A stretch of DNA of 7,952 bases from an archaeon (GCA_016550395.1 JABXGY010000401.1:1-7952), one strand, 5' to 3'. Positions 1 through 5,512 are shown, numbered from the stretch's first letter. Numbers and translations: made by a program. The notes: generated by a model from the sequence alone, not told the origin.

Positions 1-1
1 C

Positions 2-223
2 TGTTCTTTTGCTCCGGAGGAAAATGAAGAGATTATTGACTATGCTTTACAGCGTTGTCCAATTCAGATAGTTGATACTGGTCTGCCTATTGGTGATCCA
101 GGGTTTACTGCACCTTTTGAAAAGGAGTTGGATAAATCATTATACTTAGCGCGGCGGTTTTACCCTTACAAACATCAGATGGAGGGTTTTTTCATATGCA
201 AAATGGTAAAGGTCGCCGCTTGA
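2..223 (+). CDS. RNA (cytosine-5) methyltransferase, NOP2/Sun (RsmB/RsmF-like) family, C-terminal fragment
   Basis: Only the last 73 codons are in the window; the gene begins upstream of base 1. The fragment opens with CSFAPEENE, the motif VI signature (normally TCS..PEENE) of NOP2/Sun S-adenosylmethionine-dependent RNA m5C methyltransferases. Its Cys (codon 2-4) is the expected catalytic nucleophile, and base 1 is compatible with the last base of the preceding Thr codon. The end RFYPYKHQMEGFFICKMVK matches the family's closing H..(D/E)GFF.AK..K motif. The substrate (rRNA or tRNA) cannot be told from this piece. The stop lies 28 bases inside the next gene, a NIP7-like factor, so the two are probably translationally coupled and a ribosome-assembly role is likely. 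Family assignment is secure; the exact orthologue is not. Confidence 0.9.
   Translation, partial: CSFAPEENEEIIDYALQRCPIQIVDTGLPIGDPGFTAPFEKELDKSLYLARRFYPYKHQMEGFFICKMVKVAA
181..186 (+). promoter_or_regulatory. Shine-Dalgarno of the NIP7-like gene, inside the upstream coding region
   Basis: GGAGGG sits 9 bases before the ATG at 196 and lies within the last codons of the methyltransferase gene. It fixes the start of the downstream gene and supports translation of the overlap in both frames. Confidence 0.75.
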
Positions 224-738
224 TTTTTTCACCCCCTTCAGCTGAGGAAGAACAGAGAATCCGTATAGGATTAGCCGAATACATTTCTGAGCAATCAGTG
301 AAACAACTTCTGGCGAATCAGCATATAATAATAGCACGTGGTCGTCGACAGGAGGTTTACATTCTAACTTCGGAATTACAGCGGCTCTACAAGCAAATCC
401 AATCTCTACGCCACCCTTACTTTGTTGGACGTTTTGTGGGTGAACTCACCAAAACAGGTCTAAAACCGAGCCTGCATATTCTTCATACCTTGGGTGATGC
501 TGTTAGAGAGACAGCAAGAGTCATAACTACCCTCAAAGGTGAGCAAAGATTTCTTTACGGGCAGGCATTAGAGAAGCAACATCTCAAGGACTGGCCTGCC
601 AATTCTGAGCAAGAGAAAAAAGTCCTAGTAGTTAATGAACAGGGAGATGCCTTGGGTTATGGATCGTTGACACTAACAGGAAGGATTAGTATTAAGAATC
701 AACAGGATTTAGGATGGTATCTTCGCCGAGGTCATTAA
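196..738 (+). CDS. NIP7-like ribosome-biogenesis protein with C-terminal PUA domain
   Basis: The 180-residue product resembles eukaryotic and archaeal NIP7 in length and layout: an alpha/beta N-terminal domain (about residues 10-97) followed by a small RNA-binding PUA domain (about 105-180). Recognisable blocks are VGRFVGELTKTGLKPSLHIL (77-96, compare the NIP7 G.CFGKFTKT.KFRLH.TAL block), GEQRFLYGQAL (115-125, compare GAEQSFLYGNH.LK), DALGYG (151-156, compare IPLGFG) and the terminal DLGWYLRRG (171-179, compare DIGEYVRHE). In eukaryotes NIP7 acts in pre-rRNA processing and 60S assembly; an equivalent archaeal role is inferred. The start is the ATG after a good GGAGGG. The gene overlaps the preceding RNA methyltransferase by 28 bases, which suggests coupled expression of two rRNA-maturation factors. 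It converges with rpl12. Confidence 0.82.
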   Translation: MQNGKGRRLIFSPPSAEEEQRIRIGLAEYISEQSVKQLLANQHIIIARGRRQEVYILTSELQRLYKQIQSLRHPYFVGRFVGELTKTGLKPSLHILHTLGDAVRETARVITTLKGEQRFLYGQALEKQHLKDWPANSEQEKKVLVVNEQGDALGYGSLTLTGRISIKNQQDLGWYLRRGH

Positions 739-745
739 AGGAAAA

Positions 746-761
746 AGATACTTCGGTGTCT
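746..761 (+). other. RNA hairpin with cUUCGg tetraloop after the NIP7-like gene
   Basis: AGATAC-TTCG-GTGTCT forms a six-pair stem (one G-U) closed by C-G around UUCG, an exceptionally stable tetraloop. It begins 8 bases after the TAA at 736-738. No U-run follows, so it is not a bacterial-type intrinsic terminator. It may mark or protect the 3' end of the plus-strand transcript (inference). Confidence 0.45.
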
Positions 762-777
762 CATCTAGACTAACCAT

Positions 778-794
778 GTAAAGTAATGAAAAAT
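778..794 (-). terminator. Possible T-rich terminator of rpl12
   Basis: On the minus strand, about 27 bases after the rpl12 stop, the sequence runs ATTTTTCATTACTTTAC. Archaeal RNA polymerase often stops at such T-rich tracts without a hairpin. This is the end of the ribosomal-protein series and faces the convergent NIP7-like gene, so a stop signal is expected. The call rests on composition alone. Confidence 0.35.
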
Positions 795-820
795 CGAAGA
801 GAGCCGCCCCTGGGATCGGT

Positions 821-1126
821 TTAACCAAAGAGGGCACCAAGCCCTGCAACTTCTTCTGGTTTTTCTTCTTCTTCTTTTTTGGGCTTTTCTTCCTTGGCTT
901 TTGTTTTAGGTGCTTCTTCCGTAGCAGGTGTGGCTGCTGGTGCAGCTGCGACTGGGACCGCTTTGATAGCTTCATCAATGTCGATGTCCTTGAGTGTAGC
1001 CACGAGCGCTTTGATGCGACCCTCGTCTGGTGTGACGCCTGCGGCTTCGAGGACTTTGGTGATGCTAGATGCGGATAGCTTTTTACCCGCCTTGTGAAGT
1101 AGCATTGCACTGTAAATATATTCCAT
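821..1126 (-). CDS. rpl12: Large-subunit ribosomal stalk protein L12 (P1/L12e family)
   Basis: The 101-residue acidic stalk protein dimerises through its N-terminal helices, binds the spine helices of P0, and recruits translation GTPases through its C-terminal tail. The opening [15 protein letters not shown] and KVLEAAGV (25-31) are typical of archaeal L12. An Ala/Pro hinge (about 57-69) and a Lys/Glu-rich linker (70-93) follow, ending in GLGALFG, the factor-binding motif. The start is the ATG at 1126, chosen because the family begins at MEYIY and because GGAGG (1138-1142) lies 11 bases upstream. An in-frame ATG at 1168 would add 14 residues lacking family resemblance. The gene is 106 bases downstream of P0, a wide gap with its own promoter-like sequence, which fits the several-fold excess of L12 over other stalk proteins. 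Confidence 0.96.
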   Translation of the reverse strand: MEYIYSAMLLHKAGKKLSASSITKVLEAAGVTPDEGRIKALVATLKDIDIDEAIKAVPVAAAPAATPATEEAPKTKAKEEKPKKEEEEKPEEVAGLGALFG

Positions 1127-1158
1127 GTTGTTATCGTCCTCCGGTTTTTTGGTGGAAG

Positions 1159-1175
1159 ACAGGGGCATTTCCTGT
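1159..1175 (-). other. Inverted repeat in the rpl12 leader
   Basis: On the minus strand ACAGG and CCTGT flank a 7-base loop, between the candidate rpl12 promoter and the Shine-Dalgarno. The stem is only five pairs; function is unknown. Confidence 0.25.
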
Positions 1176-1200
1176 GGGATGGAACGCTTCAGCTGTGGCG

Positions 1201-1216
1201 TATTTTAATCTTTTGT
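1201..1216 (-). promoter_or_regulatory. Candidate BRE/TATA promoter for rpl12
   Basis: Just after the P0 stop, the minus strand reads ACAAAA-GATTAAAATA, close to the archaeal BRE plus TATA pattern. Transcription would begin near 1180, giving a leader of about 50 bases. A separate promoter would explain extra L12. It is also AT-rich spacer sequence, so chance resemblance is possible. Confidence 0.4.
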
Positions 1217-1232
1217 CTTAATTACGTCCACT

Positions 1233-2159
1233 CTAGTTGGGCATCGCTTTGGGGTTCTTATTTCGAACGGCTTGGGAGAGCGCGATGGCTTTTTGCTCAG
1301 TCTGAGCTAGGATTTGCTCGGTTGTTTCATCTGTAAGAATGCCTGCAAAAAGGGAGAGGCTTCGTGCTTCTGAGAAGGCTTGTTGTAGGAGGAAAGGTGC
1401 TGTCTCTGCGTTGATATAATTGATGGTGAGTGCGAGGGCAAAGCCTTCTCGACCGGCTAGGATGAGTTGATCCAATACATCGCTTCGGCTGATTGCGAAG
1501 ACATCAGCAGTAAGAATCACCCCATTATCATAAGCCACACTGAGCTTGAGGAAGATTTCATAGGGCTCCATGCCTAACCGAGATAAGACCAATGCTTGGG
1601 CACGATTAACGGTTTCTCCAGCTTTCACAATGACATGATCTTGGGTAATCCAGATGGAACCACCCTGAATACGGGTTTTCAAGCCCACTTGACCCAACTC
1701 AGAGATAAGTGGACCCGGTGGAAACCCCGTATTACCCGATTCAATAACGATATCTTCAGGTGTAACAGTCCCAGCTTTGGCAGGAGCTTTTGCTTTATTT
1801 TCCTGGAGTAAATCATTGAGTTCAAAGGGACTAATATCGGTGAAAGCAAACGAACAAGAACCTTCTACGAATGGGATAAGCTTTTCGAGGTTCTTTTTCT
1901 TAACAGCAGCGAGTTCAAGGGCACGTACCATGAGGGTATTTCGAGCCATGTAAATGATAGCCTTGTTTCGCAGAGCTTTTTTGATAGCCTGAAATTGTTT
2001 GGATCCTATTTGTTCTGTGCGAAGTAATGAAATGTAATCATATTTTTCTAGAAGCGATACAAGATGACTAACCTCTTCTAATTTGGCTTGAGGAACTGGA
2101 CGCCCTTTTGAGGTGAGGGGTACCTCAGCTTTTGTGGGAGTCTGTTGACCTGAACTCAT
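1233..2159 (-). CDS. rpl10: Large-subunit ribosomal protein P0 (uL10), lacking the acidic C-terminal tail
   Basis: P0 anchors the stalk to 23S rRNA beside L11 and carries L12 dimers. The 308-residue product has a polar N-terminal extension (1-22), the L10 rRNA-binding domain (about 25-110 and 185-225; MARNTLMVRALE, SLLEKYDYISLL), the archaeal/eukaryotic insertion domain (about 115-180; FPPGPLISELGQVGLKTRI) and three consecutive helical spine segments for L12 binding (about 226-247, 250-273 and 276-298; for example AETAPFLLQQAF). It ends almost at once with KNPKAMPN. The acidic linker and GLGxLFG motif that close most archaeal P0 proteins are absent, and none is encoded in any frame of the 106-base spacer after the TAG. 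The ATG follows GGTGA at 6 bases spacing and lies 17 bases after rpl1, so the two are co-transcribed. Identity is certain; the tail loss is the oddity. Confidence 0.95.
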   Translation of the reverse strand: MSSGQQTPTKAEVPLTSKGRPVPQAKLEEVSHLVSLLEKYDYISLLRTEQIGSKQFQAIKKALRNKAIIYMARNTLMVRALELAAVKKKNLEKLIPFVEGSCSFAFTDISPFELNDLLQENKAKAPAKAGTVTPEDIVIESGNTGFPPGPLISELGQVGLKTRIQGGSIWITQDHVIVKAGETVNRAQALVLSRLGMEPYEIFLKLSVAYDNGVILTADVFAISRSDVLDQLILAGREGFALALTINYINAETAPFLLQQAFSEARSLSLFAGILTDETTEQILAQTEQKAIALSQAVRNKNPKAMPN

Positions 2160-2176
2160 GGTGATTCACCAACTTG

Positions 2177-2827
2177 TTACATTTCGATTTTGATTGCGGG
2201 ACCCATGGTTGTTTTTGTGAATATTTCGTCTATGTTTTGCATGCCCCGATCAAGATTCCTTTCAAGAGCACTGACAACAGCTTGAATGTTTTCCGCAACC
2301 TGTTTGGAATCCATTTTACGTTTTCCAACCTTTGCTTGAATTACTAAGTTCTTCCGCATCCGTAGTTTTACTGAAGAAGAAAATTCGGAAAGAAGCGCTT
2401 TGATGTCAGCAGTAGGGGGTACGGGACGCGGCATTTTACCGCGAGGACCAAGATATGGTCCCATAACTCGACCCACGAGTGGCATCAGGTCAGCTTGCGC
2501 AATGAAGAAACTCATCTCCTCTGCTAATGCTTTGGCAGCGTCCTTGTCGGTTTCCAGACGTTCGACATCTTCAGGTTCAAGGACTCGGCTGGCTCCAGCT
2601 TCACGTGCACGAAACGCAAAGTTTCCAGAAGCAATTATGCCCACCTTCATACTTTCTCCGACAGCGTGGGGAAGGGTAACATCAACATTAAGCTGTCTTC
2701 CGCCTTTCTTAAGATCAATTCCCTTTAGATTAACGATAACTTCTATGGCTTCCTCAAATTTGCGCTTTTTCGACTTAGTTTGTGCCTCGGTTACCGCAGA
2801 GACAATGTTCTCAAGTTTCATGGACAT
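2177..2827 (-). CDS. rpl1: Large-subunit ribosomal protein L1 (uL1)
   Basis: L1 forms the mobile L1 arm of the large subunit and binds helices 76-78 of 23S rRNA, guiding release of deacylated tRNA from the E site. The 216-residue length is normal for archaea. The L1 signature is clear at residues 118-137 (VGRVMGPYLGPRGKMPRPVP). KGIDLKKGGRQLNVDV (35-50) is the N-terminal beta segment, and FTKTTMGPAIKIEM forms the usual C-terminal strand. The ATG at 2827 has GGTGAGG seven bases upstream (2835-2841); a second ATG two codons later is less well spaced. The gene follows rpl11 by 19 bases and precedes P0 by 17, so the three form a tight operon. L1 represses its own operon in some archaea by binding an mRNA mimic of its rRNA site; no such site could be identified here by eye. 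Confidence 0.97.
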   Translation of the reverse strand: MSMKLENIVSAVTEAQTKSKKRKFEEAIEVIVNLKGIDLKKGGRQLNVDVTLPHAVGESMKVGIIASGNFAFRAREAGASRVLEPEDVERLETDKDAAKALAEEMSFFIAQADLMPLVGRVMGPYLGPRGKMPRPVPPTADIKALLSEFSSSVKLRMRKNLVIQAKVGKRKMDSKQVAENIQAVVSALERNLDRGMQNIDEIFTKTTMGPAIKIEM

Positions 2828-2846
2828 CTTTGTTCCTCACCCACGT

Positions 2847-3329
2847 CTAACTCTGTAATTTTTCGGCATAGAGACCTTGTTCAATTTCTTGTTGAACCGT
2901 TCTGGCATCCTTACCATCAATAGTGACACCCATGCTTACACAGGTTCCGAGCACCGATTTCACCTGGTTGGTTATCGAACCCCCCAAGAGGTCCTTTTCT
3001 TTGGCACGTGCAACTGTGATGACTTGATCAAAGGTGATGTCACCTGTGATTTCGGTTCCTGTTGCACCAGTTCCCTTTTCAGCATTGACTTCCTTAAGGA
3101 TGAGGGCAGAGGTAGGAGGTAGCCCGACTGTAATCTCAAATTCCTTTGTATCATCATCAACAACGATGGTTACAGGAACTTTGAGTCCCTTCAAATCTGC
3201 TGTCATCTCATTAATTTTCGTTACTATCTGGTAGAGGTTCGCTCCCGTCGGTCCCAAGACTGGGGCGATAGGGGGTCCAGCAGAAGCTTTACCGCCTTCA
3301 ACGAGTGCTTCGCATACGACTTTTGCCAT
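2847..3329 (-). CDS. rpl11: Large-subunit ribosomal protein L11 (uL11)
   Basis: L11 binds the GTPase-associated region of 23S rRNA (H43-H44) and, with P0, forms the stalk base where elongation factors land. The 160-residue protein has the proline-rich N-terminal domain (EGGKASAGPPIAPVLGPTGAN, roughly residues 11-31), the VGLPPTSALILKE block in mid-protein, and the C-terminal rRNA-binding domain with VKSVLGTCVSMGVTIDGKD. The ATG at 3329 is preceded by GAGGAG with about 9 bases spacing. It opens the cluster rpl11-rpl1-rpl10. Unlike the common archaeal layout it is separated from spt5 by about 500 bases holding an oppositely oriented small gene, so it must have its own promoter or depend on long read-through. 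Confidence 0.97.
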   Translation of the reverse strand: MAKVVCEALVEGGKASAGPPIAPVLGPTGANLYQIVTKINEMTADLKGLKVPVTIVVDDDTKEFEITVGLPPTSALILKEVNAEKGTGATGTEITGDITFDQVITVARAKEKDLLGGSITNQVKSVLGTCVSMGVTIDGKDARTVQQEIEQGLYAEKLQS

Positions 3330-3338
3330 CGTTGGTGT

Positions 3339-3351
3339 CTCCTCTTAGGAG
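3339..3351 (-). promoter_or_regulatory. Shine-Dalgarno of rpl11 inside a short hairpin
   Basis: On the mRNA strand CTCCT-AAG-AGGAG is a perfect five-pair inverted repeat with a three-base loop, and the 3' arm is the Shine-Dalgarno of rpl11. The upstream arm is itself an anti-Shine-Dalgarno-like CUCCU. Folding would hide the ribosome-binding site; whether it does so in the cell is unknown. Confidence 0.4.
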
Positions 3352-3373
3352 TTCAGCTTGAAGAGCTATAGGC

Positions 3374-3383
3374 AATTTAAAAA
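3374..3383 (-). promoter_or_regulatory. Candidate TATA box for the rpl11 operon
   Basis: TTTTTAAATT on the minus strand lies about 45-54 bases before the rpl11 ATG. With usual archaeal spacing, transcription would start near 3353, placing the hairpin that covers the Shine-Dalgarno at the extreme 5' end. No purine-rich BRE is evident. Another T/A-rich stretch further up (around 3460-3490) could serve instead. Confidence 0.35.
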
Positions 3384-3522
3384 TGTATTGCTACTACGCA
3401 GGCGGAAAAATCTTAGTTTAGAGTCTGTGGTTGTGTTCTATATTGCTATATGATGTCACCAAAAAAGGGTTTAAGTGAAATTATGTTTATGCGATTAGTT
3501 TCATGTTCAGGTTTGTAATTTT

Positions 3523-3540
3523 GCATAATAATTATTTATT
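3523..3540 (+). promoter_or_regulatory. Candidate TATA region for the small membrane gene
   Basis: An A/T-only run (CATAATAATTATTTATT) ends about 30 bases before the TTG start at 3571, the right distance for transcription to begin in a short leader carrying the GGCGGTGA ribosome-binding site. Confidence 0.35.
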
Positions 3541-3570
3541 GCAAGAGTTAGTTCAAGGCGGTGAAACGTT

Positions 3571-3768
3571 TTGAGCCTATCAGGTATTTTGAGTTTTGCC
3601 ATTAGTGGTGCACTACTGGTCATAGCCATTGGATGTGTTATCGGTGATGCAGTACACGCCACTATTGGAGCTGGATTTGCTTATGGTGCGCTTTTAGGCT
3701 TCTTGGCGTTTTTCCTTATGGGTTTTGGAGGAACTCTCATCCTTCGATCACTAAAATCAGCTGAATAA
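3571..3768 (+). CDS. Small two-helix membrane protein of unknown function
   Basis: This 65-residue product is not recognised. It has two long hydrophobic segments, about residues 4-25 (ILSFAISGALLVIAIGCVIG) and 34-58 (GFAYGALLGFLAFFLMGFGG), joined by DAVHATIGA, and a short charged tail (RSLKSAE). Both helices are glycine-rich, suggesting close packing or oligomerisation. The start is TTG at 3571: an in-frame stop lies at 3562-3564, and GGCGGTGA ends 7 bases upstream. Support for a real gene is the good ribosome-binding site, a membrane-protein composition without rare-codon runs, and an A/T-rich promoter-like region. It is the only plus-strand gene inside the minus-strand series, is divergent from rpl11 and converges on spt5. 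A fortuitous hydrophobic frame is possible but less likely. Confidence 0.6.
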   Translation: MSLSGILSFAISGALLVIAIGCVIGDAVHATIGAGFAYGALLGFLAFFLMGFGGTLILRSLKSAE

Positions 3769-3845
3769 GGGTCAGACAAGCAACTAGAGTCGCCTTAGCC
3801 AAACCAAATGTTCTGCCACGACGTAGATGCTTTGGCAAGATGTCA
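3769..3845. other. Convergent spacer between the small membrane gene and spt5
   Basis: These 77 bases hold no convincing gene. GCCAAA (3798-3803) and TTTGGC (3831-3836) are an inverted repeat with a 27-base gap. No T-run typical of an archaeal terminator is evident on either strand. Confidence 0.3.
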
Positions 3846-4346
3846 CTAGAGTTCGAGAAGTTCTTCTTCCTCTTCCTCAGTGTCTTCACGTTCACTACGT
3901 TCAACAATACGAATGAAGTCCGCATGAACCTTTACGGGAATTGGCGAGGGGGCTTCGAAAAGTTCGAGGGTGATTTCGTCCTTCGAGGTATCAATCCGCA
4001 TGACTCGAGCACGTTCGCCTTTAAAGGGACCTCCAGTGATTTCCACAATGTCTCCAATTTCTAAATCTTCGGTGGGTGGTGTGGGTATTAAGATGTGTTC
4101 GATTTCATCAATGAGAATTTTGCCTGGGATAATGCCTTTGATATGAGGAATGCCTGCAATAGCAAGTTCGACTTCTCGTGGACTTCGAGCTTCAATGAAG
4201 ATATAGCCTTTCAAGGGTTCGGGGACAAGGATGGCTTTTAGGTCGACTTCTCGTGTTGAGACTCGACCAGAAATTACATGGGCAATTCCTTTTTCTTGCC
4301 CAATTGTGGTTCGTACGATGTAGATGTTAGTGTTTTCAGCGGCCAT
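3846..4346 (-). CDS. spt5: Transcription elongation factor Spt5 (archaeal NusG homologue)
   Basis: Spt5, with Spt4, bridges the RNA polymerase clamp over the DNA cleft and promotes processivity; its KOW domain may link polymerase to the ribosome. The 166-residue protein has an NGN domain (about 7-88; IYIVRTTIGQEK, LVPEPLKGYIFIEA, HIKGIIPG) and a KOW domain (about 95-150; EIGDIVEITGGPFKGERARV). It ends in an acidic stretch (EDTEEEEEELLEL) beyond the KOW fold. The ATG at 4346 is preferred because GGAG (4356-4359) lies 9 bases upstream and the NGN domain follows closely; the ATG at 4361 lacks a ribosome-binding site. It follows secE by 47 bases, a conserved partnership. The usual next gene, rpl11, is displaced by the antisense membrane gene. 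Confidence 0.95.
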   Translation of the reverse strand: MAAENTNIYIVRTTIGQEKGIAHVISGRVSTREVDLKAILVPEPLKGYIFIEARSPREVELAIAGIPHIKGIIPGKILIDEIEHILIPTPPTEDLEIGDIVEITGGPFKGERARVMRIDTSKDEITLELFEAPSPIPVKVHADFIRIVERSEREDTEEEEEELLEL

Positions 4347-4355
4347 CCTGTTCGT

Positions 4356-4359
4356 CTCC
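4356..4359 (-). promoter_or_regulatory. Shine-Dalgarno that decides the spt5 start
   Basis: GGAG with 9 bases to the ATG at 4346. The earlier in-frame ATG at 4361 overlaps this element and has nothing similar upstream, so the shorter protein is favoured. Confidence 0.6.
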
Positions 4360-4393
4360 ATGTCATAGAATTAGAAGCGTCATTTTTTGGGAT

Positions 4394-4579
4394 TTATGAG
4401 ATGAAGAAGCTGCTTACGACTATCATGATCAGACGAATCATGAAACCAACAGCACCGACGACAAAAAGGCCGAGCATGCTGATTTTAAATTGTAGCCAGA
4501 TTTCGTTGCGATCTGGTCGCTTCGCTAACTTGAGGATTCGTTTGGTGTTTTCCCAAAATTGTCCTAATCGACTTGACAT
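4394..4579 (-). CDS. secE: Preprotein translocase subunit SecE / Sec61-gamma
   Basis: This 61-residue single-span protein clamps SecY in the SecYE-beta channel of the cytoplasmic membrane. It has the Sec61-gamma pattern: an amphipathic cytoplasmic helix (about 5-30) with KLAKRPDRNEI (17-27, compare the family's K.A.KP.R.EF), then one transmembrane helix (about 33-58; ISMLGLFVVGAVGFMIRLIM). The ATG at 4579 follows GGTG with 6 bases spacing. A GTG at 4588 would add three residues but is itself part of that Shine-Dalgarno. The gene has a good promoter candidate upstream and precedes spt5, the standard archaeal arrangement. Confidence 0.92.
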   Translation of the reverse strand: MSSRLGQFWENTKRILKLAKRPDRNEIWLQFKISMLGLFVVGAVGFMIRLIMIVVSSFFIS

Positions 4580-4632
4580 TTTATACACCTATGGTCAACT
4601 AGAGGTCTTGGGCAGTCTCACCGTGCTTGTCC

Positions 4633-4648
4633 TAATAAGTCTTTTCGC
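4633..4648 (-). promoter_or_regulatory. Candidate BRE/TATA promoter for secE-spt5
   Basis: The minus strand reads GCGAAAAG-ACTTATTA, a close match to the archaeal purine-rich BRE followed by a TATA box. Predicted transcription start is near 4611, leaving a leader of about 30 bases before secE. It lies in the 90-base gap after dtdA, so secE-spt5 probably forms its own unit. This is the best promoter match in the window. Confidence 0.5.
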
Positions 4649-4669
4649 GTTAGCATAATGAAACTTTGG

Positions 4670-5512
4670 TTAATGGTCTTGTTGGTGTAGTAGGTTGTGA
4701 ACACGTTGAACCTCTAACCCTAGGTGTTCTCCGATAAGCGCCACCTGTTCCCGGTGTTTACTTTTCATACCCTTCCAATCTAAAGCAGCTATGGTTGGAG
4801 GAGGGGAACCTCGCTGTATTGCCTGTTGGACCATTGATTCGCTAAGTTGGTCTAGATGATATTTTGGTAACACATGTCCAACCGCGTATTGCGTTTCTGC
4901 ACATAAACGGGTGAAACTCGGACAATAATGTGGACCTCCAAATCCAAGAACTGTAGGATAGCTTTCATCGAACCGTTGGGAGACTGTCATAATTGTTCGA
5001 GCAATTATTTCTGCTGCAGTAGGATTTTGCCATTCCTGTTCAGTACTGCCGATTTCAATATACAGGACCGGAATGTTGGCAATGAAAGGACCATGATGAG
5101 TAGCTTCTAGTCCACAAGCCCAATCTGTTAATTTTAGACGTCGACGTTCTTCAAGCATTGTCTGTAAGGCAATTTTCAGGGCTGATGATGGGGCTATACA
5201 AAGTGTAGAAGCTTTTCCTCCTAAATCGGCATCTTTCCAATTTCCAGGAACATGGGTAAGAAGAGCAGGTTTGAAAGCAGCAGATTTGTGACGAGATGCA
5301 AAGATGAATAGATCGGCTGTAAAGTGTTGATCTAGATTATCGGCGTAAATACTGTCTTGTTCGATTGTTACTATAGAGAGTTGATCAAGCGTGTAGATGG
5401 GGTAAGTGTCAAAGTGTTGATCAGTTTCTGTGAATGGATAGAGTTTAAGCAGTTGATCCTTGATCGCGTGGGCTGCTAGATCTTTGCAGGAGCAGAAACA
5501 GACAGTTGTCAC
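4670..5512 (-). CDS. dtdA: D-aminoacyl-tRNA deacylase, archaeal/plant DtdA (GEK1) type
   Basis: DtdA hydrolyses D-aminoacyl-tRNAs such as D-Tyr-tRNA, recycling tRNA and keeping D-amino acids out of proteins; it is a zinc-dependent enzyme unrelated to bacterial DTD. The 280-residue length is normal. Family blocks visible are FASRHKS (71-77), LLTHVPGN (84-91), the histidine-rich EATHHGP (136-142) and GFGGPHYCPSFT (190-201), which include the likely metal and catalytic histidines, and DWKGMKSKHR (245-254). The start is GTG at 5512: an in-frame TAA lies 18 bases upstream and no better codon exists; only a weak GGAAGA precedes it. It follows argF by 22 bases and is probably co-transcribed and translationally coupled with it. 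Three cysteines crowd the N terminus (residues 5, 7 and 9). Confidence 0.93.
   Translation of the reverse strand: MTTVCFCSCKDLAAHAIKDQLLKLYPFTETDQHFDTYPIYTLDQLSIVTIEQDSIYADNLDQHFTADLFIFASRHKSAAFKPALLTHVPGNWKDADLGGKASTLCIAPSSALKIALQTMLEERRRLKLTDWACGLEATHHGPFIANIPVLYIEIGSTEQEWQNPTAAEIIARTIMTVSQRFDESYPTVLGFGGPHYCPSFTRLCAETQYAVGHVLPKYHLDQLSESMVQQAIQRGSPPPTIAALDWKGMKSKHREQVALIGEHLGLEVQRVHNLLHQQDH

Noticed and set aside
709..1110. Lysine-rich open frame on the minus strand overlapping rpl12
   Set aside because: It is a shifted reading of the Glu/Lys-rich linker of L12; L12 itself is unmistakable in the other frame.
1127..1168. N-terminal extension of L12 from the ATG at 1168
   Set aside because: The added residues lack family resemblance, and the GGAGG site is placed for the ATG at 1126.
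2400..2858. 152-codon plus-strand open frame opposite rpl1
   Set aside because: Antisense shadow of a conserved L1 gene; Ser/Arg-rich product with no recognisable domain.
3330..3570. L1-binding regulatory mimic or riboswitch in the rpl11 leader
   Set aside because: I looked for a structured element resembling the 23S L1 site and found only the short Shine-Dalgarno hairpin; the rest is A/T-rich.
3769..3845. tRNA or small RNA gene in the convergent spacer
   Set aside because: No cloverleaf or T-loop motif; the single GCCAAA/TTTGGC repeat is too weak.
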